Assembly (NCBI RefSeq): GCF_030813435.1
Contig: NZ_JAUSUG010000001.1
Span: 124,001 to 188,000, forward strand
Origin: Evansella vedderi
GTDB lineage: Bacteria; Bacillota; Bacilli; Bacillales; Salisediminibacteriaceae
Direction: 5' to 3'
DNA length: 64,000 nt
Shown here piece by piece: positions 16,942 through 26,384 of the stretch. Every line of letters begins with the position of its first letter. Positions within the stretch are counted from its first letter, which is position 1. The notes beneath the pieces were generated by a model, which saw only the letters and a program-made list of their open reading frames with translations, did not search any database and was not told the DNA's origin. Both the position numbers and the translations under genes were made by a program.

Positions 16942-18033
16942 TTATTTCTCCCCCTTTCCCACAAGCTCTTCGACAGGTGTGAAATCCACATCGTATCCAA
17001 AGTAACCAGGGCCAGCAGTTGCTATTCCTTTTTCTGTTCGCCACTTTGGATCACATGGCATCCCAATTACTATACAACGTGCGCCGTATCTTAACCCTTC
17101 TGTTGTAATTGGCATCCCTGTCTCAGCATCTAGGACTGCGATTAAGTCAGGAGTGACACATAGTAATTTATCCTTTGTTTTTGCAATTAAATGCTCATTC
17201 TGGAAGTTTAATTCCAATTCTTCATTTTTATTATCATTTATTCCTTCAATGGTAGCTGTTCCTCTTGCAAAGCCAGTCTCTGTTTTACGATTAATATCTT
17301 TTACCTTTCCTTCAAAGAGACGATAACCATTTGTGATCTTTAGAACCGCATCAATTGGATCATAATTTTTTTCTTTTGCTTCACGAATACTACGTCCAAT
17401 TTCTTCTTCAAGGCTTAACGTTTTTTGAATAGCCGAACGTTTCACATCTTTCCCTTTCATAGGGTAAATGGCCAACATGACAGATCCACCCATCTCGATC
17501 GTTGCCCCCCGTGCTAACCGTTCCGCCCAAACGCTGTTGATTGTATTCAATACCATGCTGTTTCCTTTTTCATCGGATAACACCATTGGCGTTGCTTCTA
17601 AGCCGTCTAAGTAAAAAGTAACCATTTGCAACTCTGGAAAAGCACGCCCCATACCGTCAGCGTCAATAACTGGCAGACCTTGTCGAGCCGCTAAAGCGAA
17701 TGGGAGCAAGGAATTAACTCCTCCAGCCTCTATTGGCATGGTTGCATAAATTTCTTCCCCTAAATACTCCTGTAACGAATGAAAAGCTGTAATAGCCTCT
17801 TCACCACTTGGAATTTTTTCGACCATGACTGTCGGAGCTCCCATCATTGCTGAAGGAACAATAACTGCTTCGTCAGGTACTTCTTCTGGATCAATTAATT
17901 TGATGGGACCATGCTCTTCAATTGCTTGGAGCGCCATTAGTTTTCCAATATAAGGGTCGCCTCCTCCACCTGTTCCTAATAAAGCTGCCCCTACAGCGAT
18001 GTCTTCTATTTCTTGCTTTCCTAGTAATCTCAT
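16942..18033 (-). CDS. DUF917 family protein (first paralogue)
   Basis: A 363-aa DUF917 protein, a family related to S-methyl-thiohydantoin desulfurase-type domains and normally paired with hydantoinase A-like proteins. The N-terminal Gly-rich GAALLGTGGGGDPYIG is the family signature, with VPSAMMGAPTV, EAGGVNSLLPFALAARQGLPV and DADGMGRAFPE following. GGAGG lies ahead of the ATG. It is the third gene of a TetR-permease-DUF917-hydantoinase operon and abuts the hydantoinase start. A second, clearly different paralogue is encoded at 24358. Function is inferred only from partners. Confidence 0.85.
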   Translation of the reverse strand: MRLLGKQEIEDIAVGAALLGTGGGGDPYIGKLMALQAIEEHGPIKLIDPEEVPDEAVIVPSAMMGAPTVMVEKIPSGEEAITAFHSLQEYLGEEIYATMPIEAGGVNSLLPFALAARQGLPVIDADGMGRAFPELQMVTFYLDGLEATPMVLSDEKGNSMVLNTINSVWAERLARGATIEMGGSVMLAIYPMKGKDVKRSAIQKTLSLEEEIGRSIREAKEKNYDPIDAVLKITNGYRLFEGKVKDINRKTETGFARGTATIEGINDNKNEELELNFQNEHLIAKTKDKLLCVTPDLIAVLDAETGMPITTEGLRYGARCIVIGMPCDPKWRTEKGIATAGPGYFGYDVDFTPVEELVGKGEK

Positions 18034-18052
18034 GAATGTCCCTCCAATTTTA

Positions 18053-19372
18053 TTACGCAGCTAGAGATTTTGTATTCGCTGCGTTTTTCTGAGTCACTTT
18101 AGAAACAACAGCCTGCAAAACGAGTGCAATCAAAAAGGCATCAAATCCAGAGGCACCTGTTAAAGAAAATAATCCAAAGCCGTTAGGTGCAGGTGTTGTC
18201 ATAAATGCTACGAGTGATGCTGCAACCCAGACACTAATAGCGGGTATATTAACGGCAGACATATTATTTAAGTTTTCAAAAGTATATTTTGTTTTATTTA
18301 CTAGATAATCTGCCACATAAATTCCTCCAATTGGCGGAATAAGTGCGCTTAAGAAGATCAGAAATGGAATGAAGTTATCATATATACCGCCAACAGCTAA
18401 AGCCGTTCCGATAGTTCCAGCAATAATGGTCAAAACATACTTTGGTATCTTTTTAAAAATAACCGAGAATCCTAAAGCGGAAGAATACAAGTTATTGTCA
18501 TTTGTCGTCCATTGAGCCAAAATGAGTACCAATAAGGCACCAGATCCCCATCCAAGACCTAACATGATAGCAACGATGTCTACCTGAGAGGTAGCCTTTG
18601 CAATTACTGCCGCAGCAATAAGTACTAAGCTAAACCCAGCAAAGAAACCAACAAAAGAAGAAATGACAGCATCTTTAGGTGTTTTGGCGTAACGGGAAAT
18701 ATCTGGACCAATAATGGCACCAACTGCAAGTGAGCCGATGATAAGGGAAATAGAAACACCTATTGTTAATGGTTCTCCAAACATATTGTCTGCTACTTGA
18801 CTTTCACCTGAACCTGAAACAACTCTTACTAGTGAGGCGATAATTAAAATCCCTAACAATGGAACGGCCAGCAAGCTTAGTTTTTCAATTGCTTTAAAAC
18901 CAATTACTGCTGTTGCCGTCATCAAAATTCCACCAATGACGATGAGTAATCTTGTATTTAATTCCATACCAAATGAGTTATAAATGACTTGAGCCAAACT
19001 TGCTCCAAACAAGTCTAGTTGGACTCCAAACCATCCAAATAAGGCTATAGCTATAACGGTGGATACTGCATAGGAACCATATCTTCCTAAGGCAAAAGTA
19101 GAGACTAAAGCCGTTGACAAATTTGTCTTAGCACCTACTAAGCTGCAAAGTGCGCTTAAACATGCCAGTAGGAAGGTTCCAATAAACGTTGCTACAATTG
19201 CTTGAGGCATCGTCAAGCCACCTGCCAATGTTCCTCCTAAGATAATGGCAGAGAGAGCAACAATTCCCCCCATCCATACAATGGATAACCTTAACCAACC
19301 TTTTCTCTTCTCTTGGGGTACTGGTTCCCGTTCATAATCTTTTACTAAGTTTTCTCTTGATGCATTTGCCAT
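18053..19372 (-). CDS. NCS1-family cytosine/purine-type permease
   Basis: A 439-aa membrane transporter with about twelve hydrophobic segments and NCS1 hallmarks: WLRLSIVWMGGIVALSAIILGG near the N-terminus, FGWFGVQLDLFGASLAQV, GAIIGPDISRYAKTPKDAV, and WTTNDNNLYSSAL, all close to CodB. The ATG at 19372 follows AAGGAGAGG; the reading frame extends to 19450 but overlaps the TetR gene without a better site. It should import a nucleobase-like or hydantoin-like heterocycle by cation symport. Position between TetR and DUF917/hydantoinase ties its substrate to that pathway. Confidence 0.88.
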   Translation of the reverse strand: MANASRENLVKDYEREPVPQEKRKGWLRLSIVWMGGIVALSAIILGGTLAGGLTMPQAIVATFIGTFLLACLSALCSLVGAKTNLSTALVSTFALGRYGSYAVSTVIAIALFGWFGVQLDLFGASLAQVIYNSFGMELNTRLLIVIGGILMTATAVIGFKAIEKLSLLAVPLLGILIIASLVRVVSGSGESQVADNMFGEPLTIGVSISLIIGSLAVGAIIGPDISRYAKTPKDAVISSFVGFFAGFSLVLIAAAVIAKATSQVDIVAIMLGLGWGSGALLVLILAQWTTNDNNLYSSALGFSVIFKKIPKYVLTIIAGTIGTALAVGGIYDNFIPFLIFLSALIPPIGGIYVADYLVNKTKYTFENLNNMSAVNIPAISVWVAASLVAFMTTPAPNGFGLFSLTGASGFDAFLIALVLQAVVSKVTQKNAANTKSLAA

Positions 19373-19422
19373 TATATTTCCTCTCCTTAAACTCATATTT
19401 TTATATTGAACGGTCAGAATAA

Positions 19423-20004
19423 CTAGACTTCTTTCGAAATACCATTCCAAAATTGATGAAACATCATATCTAACCGTTTATAAACTTCTTCCTCGGTGTG
19501 ACGCTGCATTTGCCAAAATAACCCGTCCATTAAACATTGGAAGGAGAGGGCTAAAACATGAGAATCGGCTTCCTTAATTTCGTCATTTTCTATCCCGTGA
19601 TCAAAAATGGCGTAAATAATTTCATACTCATTTTGCTCCAGGAAACTAAATCGCTCTGCAATATCCTCCTTAAGAAAGTCTGGTGGAAATGCCATAAGGC
19701 GTATTAGTATTTTCGTCTTTAGTTCCTCTTGAAATTGAAAATCAACTGCTGATTTTAAAATAGAGTAGAGCTGACTTTTGGCAGAAGGCTTACTTTTGAA
19801 CTGTGACTCCACCGTCGATAAATGACCATCGAGCGCTTCTCGGTAAATAGCCAAAAATATATCTTCCTTCCCATCAAAAAAAGCATAAACGGAAGGAGGC
19901 TTAATCCCAACTTCATTGGCAATTTCCTTCATTGTCATCCCTAAATATCCTTTTTCAGCAAATAACTTCGTCGCTGCTTCCATAATTTTTTCCTTTGTTG
20001 ACAT
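19423..20004 (-). CDS. TetR/AcrR-family regulator
   Basis: The 193-aa product has the N-terminal TetR HTH (KIMEAATKLFAEKGYLGMTMKEIANEVGIKPPSVYAFF split over residues 6-43) and a helical ligand-binding C-terminus. It is the first gene of the permease/DUF917/hydantoinase operon and is separated from the permease by 50 bases. A perfect inverted repeat lies just upstream of its start at 20019-20046, so autoregulation of the operon, released by the transported compound, is likely. Confidence 0.88.
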   Translation of the reverse strand: MSTKEKIMEAATKLFAEKGYLGMTMKEIANEVGIKPPSVYAFFDGKEDIFLAIYREALDGHLSTVESQFKSKPSAKSQLYSILKSAVDFQFQEELKTKILIRLMAFPPDFLKEDIAERFSFLEQNEYEIIYAIFDHGIENDEIKEADSHVLALSFQCLMDGLFWQMQRHTEEEVYKRLDMMFHQFWNGISKEV

Positions 20005-20018
20005 CTAACCCCTCCTTT

Positions 20019-20046
20019 CTTACCTAACGAATGTTAGTTAGGTAAG
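20019..20046. promoter_or_regulatory. Candidate TetR operator
   Basis: Perfect 10-bp arms CTTACCTAAC and GTTAGGTAAG around GAATGTTA, 14 bases upstream of the TetR start codon. Size and place fit a TetR-family operator overlapping its own promoter. Confidence 0.7.
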
Positions 20047-20166
20047 TGTTAGAAAAAAAAGAAGAAAAATCTTCAATAAATTTCTGAAAAGATAAGTCTT
20101 TTAACGCTTTGCCCCTTTAAAGTAAATATAAAAGATATACTATCACAGCATTTTATTGAATACAAC

Positions 20167-20183
20167 AATTTTTCTGAAAAATT
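20167..20183. promoter_or_regulatory. Palindrome AATTTTTCTGAAAAATT, candidate operator
   Basis: A perfect 17-bp palindrome in the divergent region between the TetR operon and the PucR gene. Its core TTTCTGAAAA recurs at 20081-20090 and at 22031-22041 in the racemase promoter. Confidence 0.45.
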
Positions 20184-20301
20184 CGTTTTTTTATGGTTAA
20201 ATTCGTGTCCGTATTCTTCATAGCAAAGTTGAATTTATGATAGGGTTATAATAGAATATTGAATATTAAAAACAATTTAAAAATTTGTTAGGGGGATTAA
20301 C

Positions 20302-21912
20302 ATGAATGTATCAGCTGCATTGAAATTAGGAGATTTACAAAAGGCCACTGTTTTAGCTGGGGTTAATGGTATAAATCGTGAAATTAAAGCAGCTGAGGTC
20401 ATGGAGGTTCCCGATATAAGTGGGTGGTTAACGGAAGGAATCGTAATTATTTCCACCTTTTACTCTATAAAAGATTCCCCCCAGTCACAAATAGAAATGT
20501 TTAAAACCTTGATTAATGTTAACGGTGCAGCCCTTATCATAAAATTAGGGAGATATGTTAATGACCTCCCAAAGGAAATGTATGATTTAGCAAATAAACA
20601 TAATATGCCAATTATTTCGATACCTGTTGAAGTTTCCTTTGTTAATGTATTGACTGCTCTATTTGAGAAAATCTATGAAGAAAAGAAAGCATATAGACAA
20701 GAACAACTGCAGCTAATGAACCAGTTAATTAATACAGAGGTTAAGAGTCTACAGGATTTTGTAATAGAACTGTCGTCTATAACTGGGGATAATGTGTATT
20801 TTGAATCAGGTGATAACCGGTTATTAGTATATGCCAAAAAAGAGAGGGATAAAAAGCGTAGAATCTTCTCCTTCCTAAGTAAACCAGAAGAGCTTACTTC
20901 CCCACAGATTGATTATACAGAAGACTGTGTTTTTGAAGAGGATCGATTGGTGATACCCATTGACGAATCAGGAGAATGTGTTGGTTACTTACATGTATTA
21001 TTAATTAAATCAAAATCCTTATTAAATGTACTTCAAAATTGCAGTGCAAGCATAAAAGAACAAACAAAATTACTGTTGTTGAAAGAAAGGTATGAAATAG
21101 AAAAACGTTACCTTCAAGATAATAAATTTATTCATTATTTATTAGAAGAAAAGGAGCAAATTAGTCCATCCTATATAAAAAAATATATCTCTCTAGAAGA
21201 AAATCATTTATATGGTTTATTTGCTTTCGATTTTTCATTTATGAATGAGACTCTACTGTCTATACAAGAGAAGGATCTGGTCACTAATTACTTCCTTTTT
21301 AAAAAGATATATGAAATAGTAGACCGGGCACTTCCAAACACATATTTATTTAACGAGGGACATTTCTTTGGTGGACTTTATATATGTAAGAATCAACAAA
21401 GTCGTCCTGCTTTAATAGAAAAACTCCAACACATTGTTAAACAATTTGACAAAGAGTTTAATAGTAACATTTATTGTGGTGTGAGTCTCGCCCATGAATC
21501 TTTCCATGATTTATATAAAGCGTTGGATGAAGTAAAGGTCTCAATTCAAACAAGAAACGATATGAACTTAAACGATAAAATTATTGTTTATGAAAGTATG
21601 GGTGTTAATAAGATACTATTAAAGCTAAAGAATGATAGGGATGTACTTCACTTTATTGAGGCGATGCTGGAAACTATAAAATTTGACGATAAGGAGAATG
21701 GGGAGCTCATTCGTACACTTGAGGTTTTCTTACAAGAAAATGGTAATCATTCAAAGACTTCAGAAAAGTTATATATTCATCGACGTACTTTAAAGTATAG
21801 ATTAACAAAAATAGAATCGACCCTAAATATAAATTTGGATGATAGTGAAACACGTTTCTTACTTTTCTTATTATTAAAAATGAGAAAAATTCATGAAAAT
21901 AGCCGCAATTAG
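20302..21912 (+). CDS. PucR-family transcriptional regulator
   Basis: A 536-aa regulator of the purine/nitrogen catabolism type. The N-terminal PucR ligand domain (about 8-125) contains VNGINREIKAAEVMEVPDIS and WLTEGIVIISTFYS, and the C-terminal PucR HTH (about 470-530) has FLQENGNHSKTSEKLYIHRR, followed by TLKYRLTKIE. A GGGGG site precedes the ATG. It faces the hydantoinase operon and lies upstream of the racemase/OPT/DUF917 operon, and probably controls one or both through the shared TTTCTGAAAA motif. PucR itself activates ureide catabolism in B. subtilis. A terminator overlaps its stop codon. Confidence 0.9.
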   Translation: MNVSAALKLGDLQKATVLAGVNGINREIKAAEVMEVPDISGWLTEGIVIISTFYSIKDSPQSQIEMFKTLINVNGAALIIKLGRYVNDLPKEMYDLANKHNMPIISIPVEVSFVNVLTALFEKIYEEKKAYRQEQLQLMNQLINTEVKSLQDFVIELSSITGDNVYFESGDNRLLVYAKKERDKKRRIFSFLSKPEELTSPQIDYTEDCVFEEDRLVIPIDESGECVGYLHVLLIKSKSLLNVLQNCSASIKEQTKLLLLKERYEIEKRYLQDNKFIHYLLEEKEQISPSYIKKYISLEENHLYGLFAFDFSFMNETLLSIQEKDLVTNYFLFKKIYEIVDRALPNTYLFNEGHFFGGLYICKNQQSRPALIEKLQHIVKQFDKEFNSNIYCGVSLAHESFHDLYKALDEVKVSIQTRNDMNLNDKIIVYESMGVNKILLKLKNDRDVLHFIEAMLETIKFDDKENGELIRTLEVFLQENGNHSKTSEKLYIHRRTLKYRLTKIESTLNINLDDSETRFLLFLLLKMRKIHENSRN

Positions 21913-21924
21913 CGGCTATTTTTG
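21897..21924 (+). terminator. Terminator of the PucR gene
   Basis: AAATAGCCGC and GCGGCTATTTTT around a 5-base loop; the hairpin includes the stop codon of the PucR gene. Confidence 0.88.
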
Positions 21925-22020
21925 TTATATCTTTTTTTTGTTCTAATAATATCTTGTCTAATTTTCTTAGAATGTCCAATTTGAACAAATATTTAGATAA
22001 ATGATTGTTCAAAATGGGCA

Positions 22021-22049
22021 TTACAATATTTTTTCTGAAAATTTATAAT
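22021..22049 (+). promoter_or_regulatory. Promoter of the racemase/OPT operon with embedded TTTTCTGAAAA
   Basis: TTACAA (22021-22026), 17-base spacer, TATAAT (22044-22049). The spacer contains TTTTCTGAAAA at 22031-22041, matching the palindrome near the PucR gene. A site between -35 and -10 suggests repression or a promoter-remodelling activator. Confidence 0.5.
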
Positions 22050-22078
22050 AAATCAAAAGGAAGGGGGTACAAGACAAT

Positions 22079-22714
22079 ATGTTAGGTATTATTCGTGTTT
22101 TGACGACGGATGACGAAAATATTCTTCAAGAACATTCGCGAGTCATGAAGCGGGAGTTTAATATTGAGTCCATATCACGATGTATTCCAGATCAATGGAA
22201 TGGAATACACAGTGAGGCAACACAGAGGTTAGCCGAGCCTAAAATTGAAGCATTAGTAAAAAGTATGGTAGAAAACGATGGGGTAACAGCAGTAACTATT
22301 AGCTGTGCAGCGGATCCTGCGGTGGAATCTAGCAGAAAGCTTGTAAATGTACCTGTATATGGTGCAGGAGAGGTTGGTGCACATGCAGCCCTTATGATTA
22401 GTAGGAAAGTTGGTGTTCTTGGAATTACACCGGATGTACCTCCTAACATTGCAAAAATACTTGGTGATCATCTTTTAGATTACACTTGGCCAGAGGGAGT
22501 TTCCACAACGGTAGATTTATTAGAAGAGGATGCAAAGAAAAGAGCTATTGATGCCTGCCAAAACCTTGTCAACAAAGGTGCAACAAGTATTTTATTTGCA
22601 TGTACTGGTTTTTCAACGATTGGATTGAAAATGGAGCTTGCGAAACATATTCATGTTCCAATCATCGACCTAGTCGAAGCGCAAGGGATAGCCTATTCAT
22701 TAACTCGAAAATAA
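22079..22714 (+). CDS. Aspartate/glutamate/hydantoin racemase family protein
   Basis: A 211-aa Asp/Glu racemase-fold protein. The two catalytic Cys positions of the family are visible in AVTISCAADPAVESSR and SILFACTGFSTIG; GVLGITPDVPP and VPIIDLVEAQG complete the fold. This family includes hydantoin racemase, Asp/Glu racemases and maleate isomerase. A purine-rich AGGAAGGGGG lies upstream. First gene of a ten-gene plus-strand operon and only 15 bases ahead of the OPT transporter. Given DUF917 and hydantoinase neighbours, a hydantoin- or amino-acid-derived substrate is plausible. Confidence 0.82.
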   Translation: MLGIIRVLTTDDENILQEHSRVMKREFNIESISRCIPDQWNGIHSEATQRLAEPKIEALVKSMVENDGVTAVTISCAADPAVESSRKLVNVPVYGAGEVGAHAALMISRKVGVLGITPDVPPNIAKILGDHLLDYTWPEGVSTTVDLLEEDAKKRAIDACQNLVNKGATSILFACTGFSTIGLKMELAKHIHVPIIDLVEAQGIAYSLTRK

Positions 22715-22729
22715 AAAGGAGGAATTACC

Positions 22730-24307
22730 TTGAACCAACAAAAGTTTGACTTTTCTTTTGTGATATTTTCCATTTTAATTGCCATCGTCGGTGCTATTAT
22801 TGGAATGCAGATTATCACAACGTTAGGGATTACCCCTAATACATCCATTATTGGTGCATTAGTTGCCATGCTTATTGCTCGCATACCTATGCAAATCTTC
22901 TATCGTTACAGGGCTTTAGAGAATCAAAATCTCATACAGACAACCATCTCTTCTGCAACCTTTGGTGCAGCCAACAGTTTACTTATTCCTATTGGTTTAC
23001 CGTTTGTATTAGGAAGACCCGATCTTATTATTCCAATGTTAATTGGTGCAGGTATAGCATTAATTATTGATGCACTTATTCTTTATAAAGTTTTTGATTC
23101 TAAGCTATTTGGAGCAAATGAGACGTGGCCTCCTGGTGTGGCAACAGCAGAAGCATTAAAAGCAGGGGATCAAGGTGGTAAAAAAGCGAAATATCTTGGG
23201 CTCGGTATTGCTGGAGGTATTGCAGGTGCCTGGGCAGGGATTCCTATGTCAGCCTTTGGTGTAGCTTTTATCGGTAACATTTGGGCATTATCTATGTTTG
23301 GTATTGGATTATTAATTAAAGGATACTCTGTTCCTGTTTTTAACATTAACTTGGATCAGTACTACATTCCTCATGGGATGATGATTGGTGCTGGTATAGT
23401 AGCACTTGTCCAATTTATCATAACTATTACTAAAGACCGTAAAGCTAGAGTTAATTCAGAAGCAGCAGCAACAACAGAAGATGAATGGGTAAATACTCGA
23501 ACAGAAAAAGATGTAACGAAGGCGTTTGGATTTGGATATGTGGCCTTCATTGGTGGTGCGTTGATCGTTGCTCTAATTGGTGGACTTATCACAGAATTAT
23601 CCCTAGGACAATTAGTCTTATTCTTAGTTTTTGCAGCATTCGCAGCACTTGTTACTCAAATTATCGTTGGTGTTGCAGCGATGCACTCTGGTTGGTTCCC
23701 GGCGTTTGCAGTTACATTAATTTCTTTAATCATTGGTTTGCTTATGGGCTTCCCTCCAATTGCATTAGCCTTCTTAGTAGGTTATACGGCTGCAACAGGT
23801 CCAGCATTTGCAGACTTAGGATATGACTTTAAGAGCGGTACACTTATTCGAAATACGAAGAATATGCAAATGGAGCTTTATGGACGAAAGATGCAGCTGA
23901 AATCAGCAATGATTGGTTTCGGTGTGGCCATTGTCATGGTTGCTCTTTTCCATAATGTTTTCTTCTCACAAGATTTAGTTCCACCTGTAAACCATGTTTA
24001 TGCAGCAACTATTGAGGGTGGTATCACAGGAAGCACGGGGATGTATTTACTTCTTTGGGCTATTCCTGGTGCACTAGTACAGCTAATTGGTGGACCGAAG
24101 CGACAAATGGGTATCTTGTTTGCAACAGGCTTATTAATTACATTCCCATTAGCTGGTTGGGCAGTTATTGCTGGTATTACTATTCGCTTAATTATACTTA
24201 AAGTACGTGGACCACAAGCGGAAGCGACGATGTATACAACAGCAGCTGGTTTCATTGCAGGGGACGCACTATTCAGCTTCTTTAACTCCTTATGGAGAGC
24301 ACGATAA
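22730..24307 (+). CDS. OPT-family oligopeptide/metal-complex transporter
   Basis: A 525-aa polytopic transporter with about fourteen hydrophobic segments. OPT features include the Asn/Gly-rich NETWPPGVATAEALKAGDQGG and the C-terminal GYDFKSGTLIRNTKNMQMEL. It starts at TTG after a GGAGG site, 15 bases after the racemase. OPT proteins import peptides or metal-chelate peptides by proton symport. Being embedded with an M29-like aminopeptidase and DUF917/DUF1177/AroM, it probably brings in a small peptide-like or amide compound. Specificity cannot be read from sequence. Confidence 0.85.
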   Translation: MNQQKFDFSFVIFSILIAIVGAIIGMQIITTLGITPNTSIIGALVAMLIARIPMQIFYRYRALENQNLIQTTISSATFGAANSLLIPIGLPFVLGRPDLIIPMLIGAGIALIIDALILYKVFDSKLFGANETWPPGVATAEALKAGDQGGKKAKYLGLGIAGGIAGAWAGIPMSAFGVAFIGNIWALSMFGIGLLIKGYSVPVFNINLDQYYIPHGMMIGAGIVALVQFIITITKDRKARVNSEAAATTEDEWVNTRTEKDVTKAFGFGYVAFIGGALIVALIGGLITELSLGQLVLFLVFAAFAALVTQIIVGVAAMHSGWFPAFAVTLISLIIGLLMGFPPIALAFLVGYTAATGPAFADLGYDFKSGTLIRNTKNMQMELYGRKMQLKSAMIGFGVAIVMVALFHNVFFSQDLVPPVNHVYAATIEGGITGSTGMYLLLWAIPGALVQLIGGPKRQMGILFATGLLITFPLAGWAVIAGITIRLIILKVRGPQAEATMYTTAAGFIAGDALFSFFNSLWRAR

Positions 24308-24357
24308 TAGCTACTATAACTGACATACGAATTAGTTCAATTAAAGGAGTGCAATAA

Positions 24358-25413
24358 ATGGCAGGAACAACAATGACAGTGGAGCTAATGGAACAAGCAG
24401 TATATGGAGGCGCTATTTTAGGTGGCGGCGGTGGTGGATGGATTCAAGATGGTTTACAGAAGGGAAAGCTTGCCCTTGAAATAGGCGAAGTGAACCTGAT
24501 TACCGTCGACCAATTAGCGGATGAAGACTTTGTTACATGCGTGTCCCTCGTAGGGGCACCAGCCGCTAAAAATCAATACGTAAGCGCGAAACAACTATAT
24601 TCTACAGTAAACTTACTTCAGCAAAATTTTCATAGTACTATTAAAGCGTTAATGACGAATGAAAATGGGGCAGCAACTACTGTTAATGGTTGGATTCAAG
24701 CAGCTTTAACAGGGCTTCCAGTAATAGATGCTCCATGTAATGGAAGAGCACATCCGACTGCCTCCATGGGGTCTATGAATCTATCAGAATTAGAGAACTT
24801 TATTTCTTACCAAGCGGCTGCTGGAGGGAAAGGGACTTACGAAATTTCTGGGTATGTGACAGGTTCCATCCAACATACTTCCAACCTAATACGTCAAATG
24901 TCTGTGGAAGCTGGTGGAATGGTAGGGGTAGCAAGAAACCCTGTACAAACAGGATATATTAAAGAAAATGCAGCTGTTGGTGGCATTAGCCAAGCAATTG
25001 CCTTAGGAGAAGTATTTCTTCAAGAAAAAGATCCCCTTAACAAAATTGAAGCTGTGGCTACGAAGCTTCAAGGGCGTGTTATCAAGGTAGGTCAAACACA
25101 TGGCTATTCCATTGAAACAAAGGGTGGATTTGATGTTGGAAAGCTTTATGTAGATGATTTAGAACTCACATTTTGGAATGAGTATATGACAGCAGAGGAA
25201 AATGGGAATCGTAAAGGAACATTTCCAGATTTGCTAATGACCTTTGATACGGAGACAGGGTTACCTGTTGTAAGTGCTGAGATAGAGAATGACCGAAAGA
25301 TCGCTGTTATTTCCGTACCGAAGGAGCATCTTCTACTGAGTACAACTATGTCTAATAATAAGTTGTTGAAAACAGTAGAATCCGTCGTAAATAAACAGAT
25401 TTTATTCAACTAA
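24358..25413 (+). CDS. DUF917 family protein (second paralogue)
   Basis: A 351-aa DUF917 protein with AVYGGAILGGGGGGWIQDG at the N-terminus, VSLVGAPAAKNQYV, and PVIDAPCNGRAHPTASMGSM. The residues at the position of DADGMGRAFPE in the first paralogue differ (DAPCNGRAHPT), so the two are diverged rather than a recent duplication. There is no hydantoinase subunit in this operon, so this copy may act alone or with the DUF1177 protein that follows by 20 bases. AAAGGAG precedes the ATG. Function unknown. Confidence 0.8.
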   Translation: MAGTTMTVELMEQAVYGGAILGGGGGGWIQDGLQKGKLALEIGEVNLITVDQLADEDFVTCVSLVGAPAAKNQYVSAKQLYSTVNLLQQNFHSTIKALMTNENGAATTVNGWIQAALTGLPVIDAPCNGRAHPTASMGSMNLSELENFISYQAAAGGKGTYEISGYVTGSIQHTSNLIRQMSVEAGGMVGVARNPVQTGYIKENAAVGGISQAIALGEVFLQEKDPLNKIEAVATKLQGRVIKVGQTHGYSIETKGGFDVGKLYVDDLELTFWNEYMTAEENGNRKGTFPDLLMTFDTETGLPVVSAEIENDRKIAVISVPKEHLLLSTTMSNNKLLKTVESVVNKQILFN

Positions 25414-25433
25414 GAGAGAAAGGGTGAGGATGT

Positions 25434-26384
25434 ATGTCATTACATTATGCAATGCAGGCTATTGAACTATTAGATGATCCATCCATAACAGGAGAAAAAG
25501 TCATTGAACAATTTGAAGGATATGACCATGTGGAAGCATCGAGTGTCACCGTACAAGGTGACAAAGGTTCTACAGATTTCATAAAAATTTTAGTTAAAGG
25601 ATACAACGGAAAATCTACCGGTGGAACTGCTAAAACCTTCGGGCTCGTTGGTAGATTAGGTGGAATAGGGGCTCGCCCTTCCAGAATTGGGATTGTCTCT
25701 GATGCTGATGGAGCAGTAGCTGCTGTAGCTGCAGCGGCTAAGCTTGCCGATATGTCTAAAAAGGGGGATCGCCTGGAGGGAGATGTGTATATCACAACCC
25801 ATATCTGCCCTGATGCGCCGACTCAACCTCATGAACCTGTGGACTTCATGGGATCTCCAGTAGATATTTTAACGATGAATAAACACGAGGTATTACCTGA
25901 AATGGAAGCGGTTGTTTCCATTGATACTACCAAGGGGAATCGGGTGATTAACCATAAAGGTATTGCCCTATCACCAACTGTCAAAGAGGGGTATGTTTTA
26001 CGGTTTAGTGAGGATTTATTGCGTATTTTAGAAATGACGACTGGAGAATTACCAGCTACCTTTACAGTAACAACACAGGATATTACTCCTTATGGTAACG
26101 ATGTCTACCATATAAACTCTATTCTGCAGCCTTCTGTTGCTACTAATGTACCGGTTGTGGGGTTAGCTATTACAGCCGCTTCCGCTGTTCCAGGGTGTGG
26201 AACTGGGGCTAGTCATGAGGTAGATATCGCTCAAGCCGTTCGTTTCGCTATTGAAGTAGCAAAGGAATTCACAGCTGGAACAGTCTCTTTCTATGACGAA
26301 AAAGAATTTAATCATTTAGTCAACTTGTATGGTTCCATGAAGGTGTTACAGACAATGGGGAAGGAAGCGTACCATGGTAGCTAA
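25434..26384 (+). CDS. DUF1177 family protein
   Basis: The 316-aa product matches the DUF1177 family as I know it: MSLHYAMQAIELLDDPSITG at the start, GRLGGIGARPSRIGIVSDAD, THICPDAPTQPHEPVDFMGSP (given here in two halves: THICPDAPTQ, HEPVDFMGSP), and VPGCGTGASHEVDIA. His/Asp/Cys-rich motifs suggest a metal- or nucleophile-dependent hydrolase, but no activity is established to my knowledge. AGGGTGAGGA lies ahead of the ATG. It overlaps the AroM start by 11 bases, so the two are coupled; DUF1177-AroM-OPT linkage recurs in bacteria. Confidence 0.75.
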   Translation: MSLHYAMQAIELLDDPSITGEKVIEQFEGYDHVEASSVTVQGDKGSTDFIKILVKGYNGKSTGGTAKTFGLVGRLGGIGARPSRIGIVSDADGAVAAVAAAAKLADMSKKGDRLEGDVYITTHICPDAPTQPHEPVDFMGSPVDILTMNKHEVLPEMEAVVSIDTTKGNRVINHKGIALSPTVKEGYVLRFSEDLLRILEMTTGELPATFTVTTQDITPYGNDVYHINSILQPSVATNVPVVGLAITAASAVPGCGTGASHEVDIAQAVRFAIEVAKEFTAGTVSFYDEKEFNHLVNLYGSMKVLQTMGKEAYHGS

